NCBI GenBank assembly: GCA_029820565.1
Contig: JALGUR010000002.1
Span: forward strand, 37,010-101,009
Direction: 5' to 3'
DNA length: 64,000 nucleotides
From: Candidatus Zipacnadia bacterium
GTDB taxonomy: Bacteria > Armatimonadota > Zipacnadia > Zipacnadales > Zipacnadaceae
Part shown: positions 9,228 to 19,591 of the stretch, one piece after another
Position numbering within the stretch: the stretch's first letter is position 1
How the letters are laid out: each line of letters begins with the position of its first letter
Program-made: the position numbers and the translations under genes
Notes under the pieces: model-generated
Told to the model about the DNA's origin: nothing
What the model saw: only the letters and a program-made list of their open reading frames with translations
The model's database searches: none

Positions 9228-9405
9228 TGTTGCTGCCCCCTTGCCGGGGAAGCCAATTACCTCCGGCCATCTGGGGCGCGGAGTTTGCCTCCCTTGCTAT
9301 GCTTCGTGAATGGTTGCCGTTGTGCTCTAACTTTGTGTTATTGTTCAGTTCGCAATGTAGATTTGCTTAGGGGAGATACGATAATAGTGCCAAATGTTAC
9401 TATAT

Positions 9406-10206
9406 TTAGCCGCCCGGAGGGGGCTCGTAAAACGACGCGACTCGTAATATATCTTCGGCCAGCCCCGTTTTCACATTACATTTTACCACGACTGCCGATA
9501 ATATACAAGGGCCTTGGGCCGGGACCTTGAAGCGGGCCGGCAATCCAGTAACAAAATGCTCTAAGGGCCCCCGACTATCCACTCCAATCACACCATCAGT
9601 TAGCCCCGTCATTCCGCAGTCAGTTATGAATGCCGTACCCCCGGCCAGCACTTGCTCATCGGCAGTCGGCACATGAGTGTGAGTACCAAGCACGGCCGCC
9701 ACCTGTCCATCACAGAACAAGGCAAAGGCTTTCTTTTCCGAAGTCGCCTCGGCGTGGAAATCTATAATAATGACATCGGCTTGGTTGCTTAACTGTTCTA
9801 TTTCTTCCTCGCCCCGGCGGAACGGGCAATCCACCGGCGACATAAACACCCGGCCCAGCAGATTTATCACGCCGACTCGGACGCCGTTGGCGGCGGTATA
9901 AGCGCCCGCGCCGTGGCCGGGTACACCGGGTGGATAGTTGGCCGGCCGCAATATCCGTTGGTCTTCTTCTAACAATTCATAGACTTCCTTCTGAGCCCAG
10001 ATATGATTGCCAGAAGTCAAACAGTTAGCTCCGGCATCAAGCAGTTCCGCCGCCGTCTCTCGGGTCAGCCCATATCCCCCGGCGGCGTTTTCAGCATTAA
10101 CGATAGTGAAATCTGCGGAATATTGTTCAATAAGATCAGCCAGTAGGTTACCAACTGCCCGGCGTCCTGGTCGTCCTACTACATCTCCGACGAATAATAT
10201 ATTCAA
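9406..10206 (-). CDS. ymdB: YmdB-family metallophosphoesterase (TIGR00282)
   Basis: This is a two-metal phosphodiesterase. Bacillus YmdB hydrolyses 2',3'-cyclic nucleotides and governs biofilm/motility choices. Metal-site motifs are FVGDVVGRPGR, NAENAAGGYGLT, TSGNHIWA, DFHAEATSEKKAF and LGTHTHVPTAD, at family spacing over 266 aa. The start is TTG 10206 with GGAGCA upstream. It directly follows rny in the same direction, the classic rny-ymdB order, which supports co-transcription and a shared role in RNA metabolism. Confidence 0.94.
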   Translation of the reverse strand: MNILFVGDVVGRPGRRAVGNLLADLIEQYSADFTIVNAENAAGGYGLTRETAAELLDAGANCLTSGNHIWAQKEVYELLEEDQRILRPANYPPGVPGHGAGAYTAANGVRVGVINLLGRVFMSPVDCPFRRGEEEIEQLSNQADVIIIDFHAEATSEKKAFALFCDGQVAAVLGTHTHVPTADEQVLAGGTAFITDCGMTGLTDGVIGVDSRGPLEHFVTGLPARFKVPAQGPCILSAVVVKCNVKTGLAEDILRVASFYEPPPGG

Positions 10207-10248
10207 CTCAGATGCTCCCGGCGGGGCTCTTCAGTATTGTAGTTGGAT

Positions 10249-11805
10249 TTACTGGGCATACTCTATGGCACGGGTCTCACGGATTACGGTAACTCTAATC
10301 TGACCGGGGTAATCCATATCACTTTCAATGCGACCGGCTATTTTTTTGGCTAACCGGCGCGATGCTAAATCGTCAATGCGGTCGGGCTTGACTAACACCC
10401 GTATCTCCCGACCCGCCTGGATAGCATAGACCTTCTCCACGCCATCAAAACTGATAGCCGTCTCTTCCAACGTCTCCAGTCGCTTCAAGTATGCCTCAAG
10501 AGTCTCCCGGCGAGCGCCAGGCCGCGCCGCCGATATCGCATCAGCCGCTTGTACTAAAGCCGCCTCAACCGATTCAATCTCTACATCATCGTGATGAGCG
10601 GCTATAGCATGCTCAATCTCGGGGCGCTCCCCTCGGGTACGAGCAATATCGGCCCCAATCAGGGCATGCGGCCCGTCGCGTTCGTAGTCGACGGCTTTGC
10701 CCAGGTCGTGGAGTAGTCCAGCGCGACGGGCCATAGCCACACGGGTACCGGTCTCGGCCGCCATCATCCCCGCCAAATAAGAGACCTCCACTGAATGCTT
10801 CAGTACATTCTGGCCAAAACTGGTGCGAAAATGCAGTTTGCCCAGCAATCTAATCAGTTCCGGATGCAGACCGGTAACGCCAGTGTCAAAAGCCGCTTGC
10901 TCGCCTAATTCCCGGATGTGCTCGTCAACGGTCTTCCGCGCTTTATCCACCATCTCTTCTATACGCCCGGGATGAATACGACCATCGGCAATCAGATACT
11001 GCAGTGCTATCCGGGCAATCTCGCGGCGGACCGGATCAAAGCCGCTTATGACCACTGCCTCAGGAGTATCGTCGACAATAAGATCAATACCAGTAAGATT
11101 CTCAAAGGCCCGAATGTTGCGGCCTTCCCGACCAATAATGCGGCCTTTCATATCATCGTCGGGCAGTGGTACCACTGAAACGGTGGTCTCCGCGGTGTGG
11201 TCTACGGCACAGCGCTGAATAGCCTGGACCACAATCTGCGCCGCCTCGCGGTCGGCTTGGTCGCGCGCTTGTTGCTCGCGACGCCTTATGAACCGGATAC
11301 ATTCCTCCCGAATCTCCTCCTCCACCTGTTGCATTAGATACTCCCGAGCTTCAGCCCGGTCCATCGCCGCGATGCGTTCTAACTCTTCCTGCTGATCATT
11401 GAGCAGAGCCTCCAGTTCAGTTTGACGCTGAACTATCTGCTCTTCTCTCTCCCGCAGTCGCTGGGCATGCTTCTCTGTGTCTAATTTGCGCTCCTCTAAG
11501 TTGTCTTCCCGCCGCTCCAGTCGTTTCTTAGTATTCTCTACCTCCTCCCGCTGAGTCTGTAACTCCTCTTCCAATTCTAATCTGACTTTCAGGCGCTGTT
11601 CCTTCGCGGCTATCTTCATTTCGCGGCGCTCAGTCTCTAACTGCTTTTCAGCCTCAGCAACCTGCCGTTGTGCTTCATCGTTTACGGCTTGCACTTGTCG
11701 GCGTAGCCGACTGACAGAGATACCGTAGAGCACTAATACCCCAACTACAATCAAACCACTTGCGCCTATGACCACAACTTCTATATCTGAAAGGGCGTCC
11801 AGCAT
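10249..11805 (-). CDS. rny: Ribonuclease Y
   Basis: RNase Y is the membrane-anchored endoribonuclease that begins mRNA decay in many Gram-positive and related bacteria. From the start I prefer (ATG 11805, preceded by GGAGGTGGT) the 518-aa protein has a single N-terminal membrane span. A long charged coiled coil follows (about residues 35-180). The KH domain carries [15 protein letters not shown] and the HD domain carries [12 protein letters not shown] and AAHHDDVE. The track's start at 11883 adds 26 residues without a ribosome site. ymdB follows 42 bases downstream and recX lies upstream. Confidence 0.95.
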   Translation of the reverse strand: MLDALSDIEVVVIGASGLIVVGVLVLYGISVSRLRRQVQAVNDEAQRQVAEAEKQLETERREMKIAAKEQRLKVRLELEEELQTQREEVENTKKRLERREDNLEERKLDTEKHAQRLREREEQIVQRQTELEALLNDQQEELERIAAMDRAEAREYLMQQVEEEIREECIRFIRRREQQARDQADREAAQIVVQAIQRCAVDHTAETTVSVVPLPDDDMKGRIIGREGRNIRAFENLTGIDLIVDDTPEAVVISGFDPVRREIARIALQYLIADGRIHPGRIEEMVDKARKTVDEHIRELGEQAAFDTGVTGLHPELIRLLGKLHFRTSFGQNVLKHSVEVSYLAGMMAAETGTRVAMARRAGLLHDLGKAVDYERDGPHALIGADIARTRGERPEIEHAIAAHHDDVEIESVEAALVQAADAISAARPGARRETLEAYLKRLETLEETAISFDGVEKVYAIQAGREIRVLVKPDRIDDLASRRLAKKIAGRIESDMDYPGQIRVTVIRETRAIEYAQ

Positions 11806-11925
11806 CTGGACCACCTCCGATTTTGTGTAGGTAAGTGAATAGTTATCAATGTCCTCTGAAGCCGGGCGGATGTGCTTACACACATTCGCCCTTACCTCCT
11901 CAATATATGTGCCACCGTCCCCCTA

Positions 11926-12573
11926 TTACTCTTCGCAATCTGACAGGACACTTTTGCGAACTTGGTCAATAACGGAGTAGGGAAAGCCGCGGCGGTGCAG
12001 GTACGCCTGCAGTCGCCGACGCTGTTTTTCGGGCGGCAGACCAGCCAGTCGGGACAGATACTTCTCAGTTGCCTGCTGGGCGCGGCTGACCTCGTCGTAA
12101 TCAGCCAACTCTCGCGCCATAGTCGCGTCAGCAACATCGTGACTTACACCGGCTCGCCTCAACTTGTCAAGGATCGCCCGTTTGCCCAAATTCTGCCGCC
12201 GGGTCAGGCTCTGCACTAACTGTTGGGCAAAGTTTGCGTCGTCGACCAGGCCCAGTTCTTCAAGCCGATCCAGCACTCGTTGAGTTGCGGTGGCCGGAAA
12301 GTTCTTCTGGCGCAGGCGGCGACGCAATTCCTCTCGACTGCGCGGGCGATACTCCAGCAATCTTAAGGCCGCTTTCTGGGCCTCGTGGACTTGCTCCTCA
12401 AAAGTTATCTGCTCCAACTTGGCCTCGCTGACCGGTTGGTGAGGCTGCAAACCCAGGTTCATTATCACCTCCTCGGCTACCCCCAGAGCAAACTCGCCAT
12501 CAATGAATATTGAATAGCGATGGGGGTTAGTTTTTTGCGGCTCAATGGCCGTAATTTTGCCCACTTCCCCCAC
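11926..12573 (-). CDS. recX: Regulatory protein RecX
   Basis: RecX binds in the RecA filament groove and restrains recombination and SOS co-protease activity. The 215-aa protein shows the repeated three-helix pattern with RPRSREELRRRLRQKNF and RRGFPYSVIDQV, and the family's N-terminal TAIEPQ...RYSIFIDGEFALGV. The start is GTG 12573. It lies 24 bases downstream of recA on the same strand, the usual recA-recX pairing, so expression is probably by read-through from recA. A near-palindrome (GCGAATGTG/CACATCCGC) lies in the recX-rny gap near 11870-11893. Confidence 0.93.
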   Translation of the reverse strand: MGEVGKITAIEPQKTNPHRYSIFIDGEFALGVAEEVIMNLGLQPHQPVSEAKLEQITFEEQVHEAQKAALRLLEYRPRSREELRRRLRQKNFPATATQRVLDRLEELGLVDDANFAQQLVQSLTRRQNLGKRAILDKLRRAGVSHDVADATMARELADYDEVSRAQQATEKYLSRLAGLPPEKQRRRLQAYLHRRGFPYSVIDQVRKSVLSDCEE

Positions 12574-12597
12574 GGTTGACCACTTCCTACGCCACTG

Positions 12598-13653
<1,056 letters not shown>

Positions 13654-13690
13654 CGGACATATACCCCCTCTAATTGTCGTTGCCTACGGG

Positions 13691-14119
13691 TTAACTCAGC
13701 GCACCTTCAGTGTCGCATTGTAATCGTTGCTCAACTAAGTCAATCAGTTTGTGTGCTTCGTCCAGCGCCCGGCTCGCATCCTCTTGAGTGAAACTGTCTG
13801 CCGGAATGCCCCCAGGCAGCCCGTTGGGATATCGGGTAGGAATGTAGAAACGATCCAGATAGGCGCCGACTTGGACAACAGCCGAGAAAGCCGACTGTTG
13901 ACTGGCTGCTTCCTTAGCCAATTCAGCCACCGAGTGGCCCCAAACGACATCTCGCCCTTGGCCATAAAGATACCCCTTAAGCCCTTTCTCAGCCGCCTGC
14001 TGGGCTAGAAAACAGGCGACATTATACATGCCTCGCTCAACCAGATAATTAGCAGCGCGCAGGTCCTCACGGGCCTGACGAATCCAGCGCCCGGCTTCCT
14101 CAAGGCTATTGCGCTTCAT
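13691..14119 (-). CDS. HEPN domain protein (toxin-like partner of MNT pair)
   Basis: The protein is about 142 aa, all helical by sequence, with the HEPN layout: EEAGRWIRQAREDLRAANYLVERG, then CFLAQQAAEKGLKGYL, then GRDVVWGHSVAELA. The last holds the R-x5-H that can act as the RNase-type or AMP-accepting site in HEPN toxins. The track ORF starts at 14290, but I start at ATG 14119, where HEPN similarity begins. It overlaps the upstream nucleotidyltransferase gene by 14 bases. HEPN/MNT pairs are toxin-antitoxin modules in which the MNT AMPylates the HEPN protein. Activity here is inferred. Confidence 0.85.
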   Translation of the reverse strand: MKRNSLEEAGRWIRQAREDLRAANYLVERGMYNVACFLAQQAAEKGLKGYLYGQGRDVVWGHSVAELAKEAASQQSAFSAVVQVGAYLDRFYIPTRYPNGLPGGIPADSFTQEDASRALDEAHKLIDLVEQRLQCDTEGALS

Positions 14120-14456
14120 AAAGCACCTTCCCGGTGGCGACCGCATCTCGGATAAAGGGTCGCTCCTGGCGCAGCCGCTCGAATTCCTCGGGCGTATAGG
14201 CCAGAATATCCAAGGCCATCTGTGGCTGGGCGGCCGCGTACAGTTCCTCCAAACGATCCAGAAACCGCTTGTCAGTGTTGTAGACCACAATCAGGTCAAT
14301 ATCAGTAGTTAGCCCAACTTGGCCGTGGGCCAGCGAGCCAAATAGTATTATTCTCTGCACGCCCACCGACTTAAGCTGCTCGGTGATGCGCTGCAATTCG
14401 CGGTGCAACTTCTTCTCTCGCTCATCGCGCAGTAGTTGGTAATTGCGCACTGGCAT
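14106..14456 (-). CDS. MNT-type nucleotidyltransferase (antitoxin-like)
   Basis: This small nucleotidyltransferase carries GSLAHGQVGLTTDIDLIVV, the minimal MNT motif GS-x-ARG-like...SDIDL, with a third acidic residue (MALDILAY). I start at ATG 14456 (AAAGGA 5 nt upstream), which leaves out a palindromic intergenic element that the track's longer ORF (start 14513) would translate. It forms a 14-base overlapping pair with the HEPN gene, so the two are co-translated. The expected role is neutralising HEPN by AMPylation, known from MntA/HepT systems. Confidence 0.85.
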   Translation of the reverse strand: MPVRNYQLLRDEREKKLHRELQRITEQLKSVGVQRIILFGSLAHGQVGLTTDIDLIVVYNTDKRFLDRLEELYAAAQPQMALDILAYTPEEFERLRQERPFIRDAVATGKVLYEAQ

Positions 14457-14506
14457 AATCCTTTGGCCAGCAACAGCGTCTAACCGTATCCCTACCTGTT
14501 GTAGGA

Positions 14507-14567
14507 GGGCCATCTCTGGCCCGAAAGCCGTCCCGCCTTTACTGCCAAGGCACTTTCGGCGGGCGAC
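14507..14567. repeat. Intergenic GC-rich palindromes
   Basis: Two adjoining inverted repeats fill the gap between thpR and the MNT gene. One is GGGCCA-tctc-TGGCCC at 14507-14522. The other is a looser CGTCCCGCC...GGCGGGCGACG pair at about 14529-14567. They resemble the other REP-like palindromes in this window. No T-run follows, so a terminator role is uncertain. Confidence 0.5.
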
Positions 14568-14594
14568 GACGCTGCTCCCACACGGGACGAGACA

Positions 14595-15167
14595 TCATCT
14601 CAGTTCAAATCGGGCCAGCGCTGTGTGAATAGCACCATCAGGATGTAGTTGGCTACGCATTAGCACGAAATGATTGACCTGCATCGGACCAATCTCGCAC
14701 TGACTCAACTGCTGCATGCTATCTGCCAAGTCCTCCAGGCGATGCCGACTGCGCACCCGACCGATAGTCAGATGCGGCGTGAACTTGCGCTTGTCCGGCT
14801 CAGCCAGCCCGGCCTCGCTCAGGTATTGGTCCAACTTCTCCCCTAACTGGGCAAACTGCTCACTGCCCGCGGTGCATCCTACCCATACTACCCGGGGCCG
14901 GCTACGGTTGGGGAACCCGCCCACCCCACCAATCTCTATCTGATGAGCCGCGATATCTTCAGCCACCCTCGCGGCCACTTCGTTCAGTTCAGTTACTTGA
15001 TCCTCGGGGGTATCGCCCAGGAATTTTAGAGTGAAATGCAGATTCTCGGGGCGCGTCCAACTGACTTTAGCGCCGGCCGCTTTCAATTCTTGCTGTATCT
15101 GGGTGAGCGGCTCAGTAAGTTCTGTGGCTACGGGAACGGCAAAGAATAGGCGCAGTTGCTCAGACAA
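14595..15167 (-). CDS. thpR: RNA 2',3'-cyclic phosphodiesterase ThpR (2H phosphoesterase)
   Basis: This enzyme hydrolyses 2',3'-cyclic phosphate RNA ends to 2'-phosphomonoesters; family members were first called 2'-5' RNA ligases. Both catalytic H-x-T/S motifs are visible, HFTLKFLG (about residue 46) and HLTIGRVR (about residue 127). The 190 aa match the family. The start is TTG 15167, overlapping the last codons of cinA, so coupling is likely. thpR beside cinA and recA is a common arrangement. Confidence 0.93.
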   Translation of the reverse strand: MSEQLRLFFAVPVATELTEPLTQIQQELKAAGAKVSWTRPENLHFTLKFLGDTPEDQVTELNEVAARVAEDIAAHQIEIGGVGGFPNRSRPRVVWVGCTAGSEQFAQLGEKLDQYLSEAGLAEPDKRKFTPHLTIGRVRSRHRLEDLADSMQQLSQCEIGPMQVNHFVLMRSQLHPDGAIHTALARFELR

Positions 15168-16410
15168 GGCCCATCACCCGCTTTCTGACCACATTCAAGG
15201 CCATCTGGGAGGTGCGGCGCTTGAACTGCTCGCGAGTTCCCGGCCAATAATGTTCCTGACAAATAGTATCTTGCTCATCGGCTACGGCAATGTAAGCCAG
15301 ACCCACGGGCTTCTGTGGCGTGCCCCCGGTCGGCCCGGCTATACCGGTGACGGCGACTGCATAGTCCGCGCCACTGTGCTCACGGGCCCCCTCGGCCATG
15401 GCCCGAGCGCACGGTTCACTAACCGCGCCATATTCTTCTATTATCTCATCCGAGACGCCCAGCAACTGCTGCTTGGACTCGTTACTATAAGTAATATACC
15501 CACTTAGAAAGTACTGGGAACTCCCCGGCACATCGGTGATACGGTTAGCGATCAGTCCGCCGGTACAACTCTCGGCGACGGCGAGGGTGGCCCCGGCGGC
15601 CAACAGTGCTTGGCCGACAGCCACCTCCATTGTCTCTTCATCAATGCCGTAGACTCGCTCTGCCAGCCGCTCACGAACTATCTGCTCCACCGCGTCAAGG
15701 CGCTGCATCGCCTCTACCTCACAATCGGCCTTCGTACTGATGCGCACCCGGACCTCGCCCGGACTGGCATATAGCGCCACAGCCGGGTCGGACTGGGTAT
15801 CCAGAATATCGGCCAGCAGTTGGGCGGTGTTGGACTCGCCAATGTCACAAAGCCGTAGAGTACGGGTGAACAATTCCTGGCCACCGACCCGACGAATCTG
15901 TTCTCGCAGATAGGGGATTACACTATCGTGGAGCATCTGCTGCATCTCGGCGGGAGGACCGGGCAGGGCAATAAAGGTGCAGTTGTCATGCTCCAACAGT
16001 ATCCCCGGAGCCGTACCACAACTGTTTGTTAGCAGTCGGCCGCCCCGGGGAACTTGACACTGCTTGAGGTTGTTGGCAGTGGGCGCAACACCGCGGCGGG
16101 CAAAGAACTCTTCCAGTTGCTGCTCGGCCGCCGCCACTGTGTGCAGAGGGCGACTGGTCACCTGGGCGAGGGCTTCGCGAGTTAGGTCATCGGGCGTAGG
16201 GCCTAATCCGCCTGTAATTATTATGACCTCACAGCGGCGGCGGGCATCCTGAAGTAAGCCCGCCATGCGGCCCTGGTCGTCATCAACAGTATGCCGTAGG
16301 TATAGGTCAACGCCTATATTGGCTAACTGCTGACAGATATAGGTAGCATTCGTATCAACTATCTCGCCGAGCACCAACTCCGTGCCTACCGAGACGATTT
16401 CAGCTTTCAA
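15160..16410 (-). CDS. cinA: CinA family competence/damage-inducible protein (NMN deamidase / ADP-ribose pyrophosphatase)
   Basis: The N-terminal MoCF-like domain holds GGLGPTPDDLTREA and SVGTELVLGEIVDTN. The C-terminal CinA deamidase domain holds AESCTGGLIANRITDVPGSS and AVTGIAGPTGGT. The 416 aa match the full-length two-domain form, which recycles nicotinamide mononucleotide to the acid. The start appears to be TTG 16410 with only a weak upstream site (GGTTGG). thpR overlaps its 3' end. Confidence 0.94.
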   Translation of the reverse strand: MKAEIVSVGTELVLGEIVDTNATYICQQLANIGVDLYLRHTVDDDQGRMAGLLQDARRRCEVIIITGGLGPTPDDLTREALAQVTSRPLHTVAAAEQQLEEFFARRGVAPTANNLKQCQVPRGGRLLTNSCGTAPGILLEHDNCTFIALPGPPAEMQQMLHDSVIPYLREQIRRVGGQELFTRTLRLCDIGESNTAQLLADILDTQSDPAVALYASPGEVRVRISTKADCEVEAMQRLDAVEQIVRERLAERVYGIDEETMEVAVGQALLAAGATLAVAESCTGGLIANRITDVPGSSQYFLSGYITYSNESKQQLLGVSDEIIEEYGAVSEPCARAMAEGAREHSGADYAVAVTGIAGPTGGTPQKPVGLAYIAVADEQDTICQEHYWPGTREQFKRRTSQMALNVVRKRVMGLV

Positions 16411-16934
16411 CTATCTATCCAACCTCTGCCATTGGCCCGCCAATCGCCTGTCCAGACCGAAAACTGGAGCCTGGTGTCCTTAGGCTATATTTCAATCGCC
16501 TCTAATAGGGAACTGTTCATCCGCTCGCTCAGCCGACTGCACGACCTCATCCTTGTGCCAAGCATCTGCACCCCATCCCCGGACATCTGGGGCCCGGCGC
16601 AATGAAGGTGTGCGTGCCTGTTTTGTTCCTTATAGCGTATGGTCATATAGCCCTGGACCTTGGTGTGTCGTGCAAATTACGTATTATGTTTAGGATTAGT
16701 CACTACCAGTTTCCTAAATGCGCTTAACGCTTTCAATCAGCAATCTCGCTTTAGATCCAACTGACGACCTCATCGGTATCAACCAGGCGGACCAAATGAG
16801 TATAACAATCGTGTTGTTCCGACCCATCCACACCTGCCCTGCTCGCCGATTCTTTGCCTCCACTCTTGTATTATACTCTACTTCACTGGTGCATGTCAAC
16901 AATGACTGGGTGGCACGGCGAAACAAGCCATTTG

Positions 16935-16967
16935 GCGGGCCACTTGAACGCAGTGAACCTGGCCCGC
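16935..16967. repeat. Palindrome upstream of queD promoter
   Basis: A perfect 8-bp inverted repeat, GCGGGCCA ... TGGCCCGC with a 17-nt loop, lies 3 bases before the -35 box of queD. Its right half (GAACCTGGCCCGCA) resembles the GAACCCGGCCCGCA half of the array at 55.7-56.1 kb, so it is probably a diverged member of that repeat family. An operator role is possible. Confidence 0.55.
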
Positions 16968-16970
16968 AAG

Positions 16971-16999
16971 TTGTTGGGATAGCCCTGCTGTGCTATAAT
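16971..16999 (+). promoter_or_regulatory. Promoter of queD-queC
   Basis: TTGTTG at 16971-16976 and a consensus TATAAT at 16994-16999 are separated by exactly 17 nt. Transcription would begin about 20-25 nt before the queD start, leaving no room for a large riboswitch. Confidence 0.75.
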
Positions 17000-17028
17000 G
17001 GCAGCAGGTGTCCTGAGGAGAGGTTACT

Positions 17029-17400
17029 ATGTATAGATTGACGGTTGAACGCACTTTTGCCGCCGCTCACCACCTGCGCGGATATCAAGGCCGGTGTAGC
17101 CGTCCGCACGGTCACAACTATCGGGTGCAGATTACTGTGGCCGGCTCCCAACTTGACCAGTATGGGATGCTTATGGATTTTGCCGATCTCAAAAGTGTAT
17201 GTGACAAGGTTATTGGTGAACTTGATCATATTGACCTCAATGAACATCCAGCCTTTGCCGAGGCCAGTCCCAGCAGTGAGAACCTGGCCCGATATATATT
17301 CGCCCAGATAGCGCAGCGCCTCAAAGAGTCTGCCGTCCGCCTCAAGGCGGTAGATGTTTGGGAATCTGACACTTCACGGGTAACATATACGGAGGATTAA
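17029..17400 (+). CDS. queD: 6-carboxy-5,6,7,8-tetrahydropterin synthase QueD
   Basis: QueD converts dihydroneopterin triphosphate to 6-carboxytetrahydropterin, the second step toward queuosine and other deazapurines. The 123-aa protein has the zinc-binding histidines (AAHHL, then HGHNY), the catalytic Cys in RCSRPHGH, the LMDFADLK motif, and the terminal Glu in VWESD. The start is ATG 17029 with GAGGAGAGG upstream. queC begins two bases after the queD stop codon, forming a two-gene operon under the promoter at 16971-16999. Confidence 0.96.
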   Translation: MYRLTVERTFAAAHHLRGYQGRCSRPHGHNYRVQITVAGSQLDQYGMLMDFADLKSVCDKVIGELDHIDLNEHPAFAEASPSSENLARYIFAQIAQRLKESAVRLKAVDVWESDTSRVTYTED

Positions 17401-17401
17401 A

Positions 17402-18091
17402 GTGCGGGCTATCACTCTGTTGTCAGGAGGCCTGGACTCGGTGGTGGCTACCTGGGCGGCCCGCCGTGAGCACCAGATAGTCCTGGCTCTCACCTTTGAC
17501 TACGGCCAGCGCGCCGCCCAGCGGGAGTATCAGGCGGCAGTGCAGATAGCCGAGCAGTTGCAATGCCCACACAAGTTAATTAGCCTGCCGTGGTTAGGGC
17601 GGTTAGGGGATAGCGCCCTTACCAATCTCCAGCAGCCGATACCTGCACCTTCCGAGGATCAGATTGACAGCCCTGCCTTTGCCCAAGCAGTGTGGGTGCC
17701 CAATCGCAACGGTATTTTCCTGAATATTGCTGCGGCGCACTGTGAAGCACTGAATTCCTCCGGGATAGTGTGCGGATTCAATGCCGAGGAAGCAGCGACC
17801 TTTCCGGATAATTCCCCTGAATTTATGGAGGCCGCCGAGAACTTCTTTACCTATTCCACTGGCCGTCGCTTACATGTGTTGGCTCCTACGGCGCATTTGA
17901 CCAAGGCGCAGATCGTCCAACTCGGGCGGCAATTGGCAGCGCCGCTGCACGTAATCTGGAGTTGTTACCAGGGTGGCGAGCACCACTGCTGGCAGTGTGA
18001 GTCTTGCTTGCGCTTGCGCCGAGCCCTGGTGGCCAGCGGATTGTGGGAGACCTGGCAGCAGCAACAGGAGTCAACAAATGCACCAAGTTAG
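17402..18091 (+). CDS. queC: 7-cyano-7-deazaguanine synthase QueC
   Basis: QueC makes preQ0 from 7-carboxy-7-deazaguanine using ammonia and ATP. The PP-loop [12 protein letters not shown] is at residue 7 and the four-cysteine zinc site lies in [17 protein letters not shown] near the C-terminus. The 229 aa match the family. The start is GTG 17402, two bases after the queD stop. QueE and QueF are not in the window, so whether the product becomes queuosine or another deazapurine cannot be said here. Confidence 0.96.
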   Translation: MRAITLLSGGLDSVVATWAARREHQIVLALTFDYGQRAAQREYQAAVQIAEQLQCPHKLISLPWLGRLGDSALTNLQQPIPAPSEDQIDSPAFAQAVWVPNRNGIFLNIAAAHCEALNSSGIVCGFNAEEAATFPDNSPEFMEAAENFFTYSTGRRLHVLAPTAHLTKAQIVQLGRQLAAPLHVIWSCYQGGEHHCWQCESCLRLRRALVASGLWETWQQQQESTNAPS

Positions 18092-18749
18092 CCCCATAGA
18101 CCACGGAACGAACCGAAGCGAAATGCGCGGCTTCACTCTTATTGAATTGTTGGTAGTAATAGCGATTATCGCAGTATTAGCCGCGATGCTTTTCCCCGTA
18201 TTCTCGCAGGCTCGCGAAAAGGCTCACGCCACTGCGTGCCTGTCCAATCTGCGCCAGATTGGCTTTGCGGTGGGGATGTACGGCTACGCGCACAACGGAA
18301 TGTTTCCCCCGCGCTTCACTGACACCCAGCCCCGATACTTCTACTGGGACTTGGTTGATTCCTATGTCAGAGATGACCAGATATGGTTTTGCCCTTCCGA
18401 GAGCCAAAGGGATATTGGCCTGCGCCACTACGGACTGAACTGCTACGACAAATACCCCGGCGATGGCCGCTTTGAGGTGGGCGTCAGTGGGGTCAAGGTC
18501 CTCCAGGTTGAGGACCCCAGCGGAACCATCGCTTTAGCCGAGACCGACCCCGCCGACGAACGGGAGCCTTACCCCACTCCCTGGGACATTGGCAGTACCC
18601 AAAGCGGGCAGTGGTCGTGGCCACTGACCAGCCTGGCCCAGGATCGTCATAATGGCGGCTTCAACGCCTTCTACTTAGATGGCCACGTCAAATGGCAACC
18701 TGACGTCGACTTGGGAGACAGTCAATGGTCCCTGGAGGCCGGAGATTAG
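18078..18749 (+). CDS. Type II pseudopilin-like protein with H-X9-DG signature
   Basis: The prepilin cleavage/methylation motif [15 protein letters not shown] follows a short leader. Then come about 180 residues ending in [12 protein letters not shown], the H-X9-DG C-terminal motif of a prepilin family abundant in Planctomycetota, Lentisphaerota and Armatimonadota. A prepilin peptidase would cut after the Gly and methylate the Phe, and the product would sit in a periplasmic pseudopilus or stay in the membrane. I start at ATG 18078 (AACAGGAG upstream), overlapping queC by 14 bases. ATG 18123, right at the leader, is possible. The track start at 17973 lies deep in queC. Overlap with a queuosine gene looks positional rather than functional. 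Confidence 0.9.
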   Translation: MHQVSPIDHGTNRSEMRGFTLIELLVVIAIIAVLAAMLFPVFSQAREKAHATACLSNLRQIGFAVGMYGYAHNGMFPPRFTDTQPRYFYWDLVDSYVRDDQIWFCPSESQRDIGLRHYGLNCYDKYPGDGRFEVGVSGVKVLQVEDPSGTIALAETDPADEREPYPTPWDIGSTQSGQWSWPLTSLAQDRHNGGFNAFYLDGHVKWQPDVDLGDSQWSLEAGD

Positions 18750-18763
18750 GGGCGCTGCCGCAA

Positions 18764-19591
18764 TCAGTCGGCCAGTTGCTTCGCCAGCAAGAGATTTTGC
18801 TGGTGCCCGGTGCCGACGGCAATGATCCGAGCCTGAACGGGTCGCCCCAACAGATAAAGGTCACCGATAAGATCAAGTAACTTGTGGCGGGCAAAGGCCT
18901 GAGGTAGTTCGGGCGGGGCAGAGAGGTGGTCAGGATAGACGATTATCGCGTTGTGCTCCGAACCCCCTTTCAGTTGACCAGCTTGTTGCGCGGCCAGTCC
19001 CCGCTCATACTCAATAAAGGTTCGGGCGGGAGCGATTTGCGTGCCAAAATCGTCAATATCAGGGCAATAACTGGCCCACTGCTGGCCGATAAGTGGATGA
19101 TCGCTGACTAACATATAATAGTACTCGGCTCGCCCAGCGGGTAGGGCGACGATAAATCTATCAGCGTCCTGTACGAGCACGGGTTCGCGCAACTCAAGGG
19201 GCATAACCTCGCCGGTAAGCGGTTGGACGCCACCCTTTTCAACTGCTTCCCACAACGGCTTGGCGCTGCCATCAAATAGCGGCACCTCGGGCCCGGACAC
19301 ATCTATTACGGCATCAGTTATGCCTGCAGCCGACAACACGGCCAATAGATGCTCGACGAACATTACCTGGGTCTGGCTGTCACCGATGGCGGTGCAGTCA
19401 GGTGAGGGCTGTGCGGTTTCAATCCCAATAGGCCACTGGGCATTCACATCGGTGCGGCGCAGGAGCAGGCCGGCGCCTGCCGGGGCCGGCCGCAGGGTTA
19501 CAGTTATCTCCAGTCCGGTGCGTACTCCTGTGTCCCGCACTTCTACGTTACGCGCCAGCGTCGCCCGCTTAGGAATTGCTGGGCCTCCCAA
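18764..19591 (-). CDS. lpxC: UDP-3-O-acyl-N-acetylglucosamine deacetylase LpxC
   Basis: LpxC is the zinc deacetylase that commits UDP-acyl-GlcNAc to lipid A synthesis, so this organism probably has, or descends from, an LPS-type outer membrane. Visible motifs are MFVEHLLAVLSAAGITD (zinc His), DGSAKPLWEA, the QIAPARTF-type stretch and ARHKLLDLIGDLYLLG with the other zinc ligands and catalytic His nearby. The start is uncertain. The track's Met at 19660 adds non-family residues. TTG 19591 is the nearest standard start, but GGGAGG lies 7 nt before an in-frame ATT at 19576, exactly where homologues begin (KRATLAR...). Other lpx genes are not in the window. Confidence 0.9.
   Translation of the reverse strand: MGGPAIPKRATLARNVEVRDTGVRTGLEITVTLRPAPAGAGLLLRRTDVNAQWPIGIETAQPSPDCTAIGDSQTQVMFVEHLLAVLSAAGITDAVIDVSGPEVPLFDGSAKPLWEAVEKGGVQPLTGEVMPLELREPVLVQDADRFIVALPAGRAEYYYMLVSDHPLIGQQWASYCPDIDDFGTQIAPARTFIEYERGLAAQQAGQLKGGSEHNAIIVYPDHLSAPPELPQAFARHKLLDLIGDLYLLGRPVQARIIAVGTGHQQNLLLAKQLAD

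Larger units (their letters stand above)
16411..17028. other. 618-bp intergenic region, cinA / queD
   Basis: I see no convincing gene in this gap. The track ORFs at 16714-16926 and 16718-17041 lack ribosome sites and family resemblance. Its right end holds a palindrome (16935-16967) and the queD promoter. I looked for a preQ1 riboswitch and did not find its conserved parts. Confidence 0.5.

Noticed and set aside
16935-17028. preQ1 riboswitch controlling queD-queC
   Set aside because: The leader from the predicted start of transcription is only about 25 nt and lacks the conserved preQ1 aptamer parts.
16718-17041. 107-aa plus-strand ORF before queD
   Set aside because: It spans the queD promoter and a palindrome, overlaps the queD start and shows no recognisable family.
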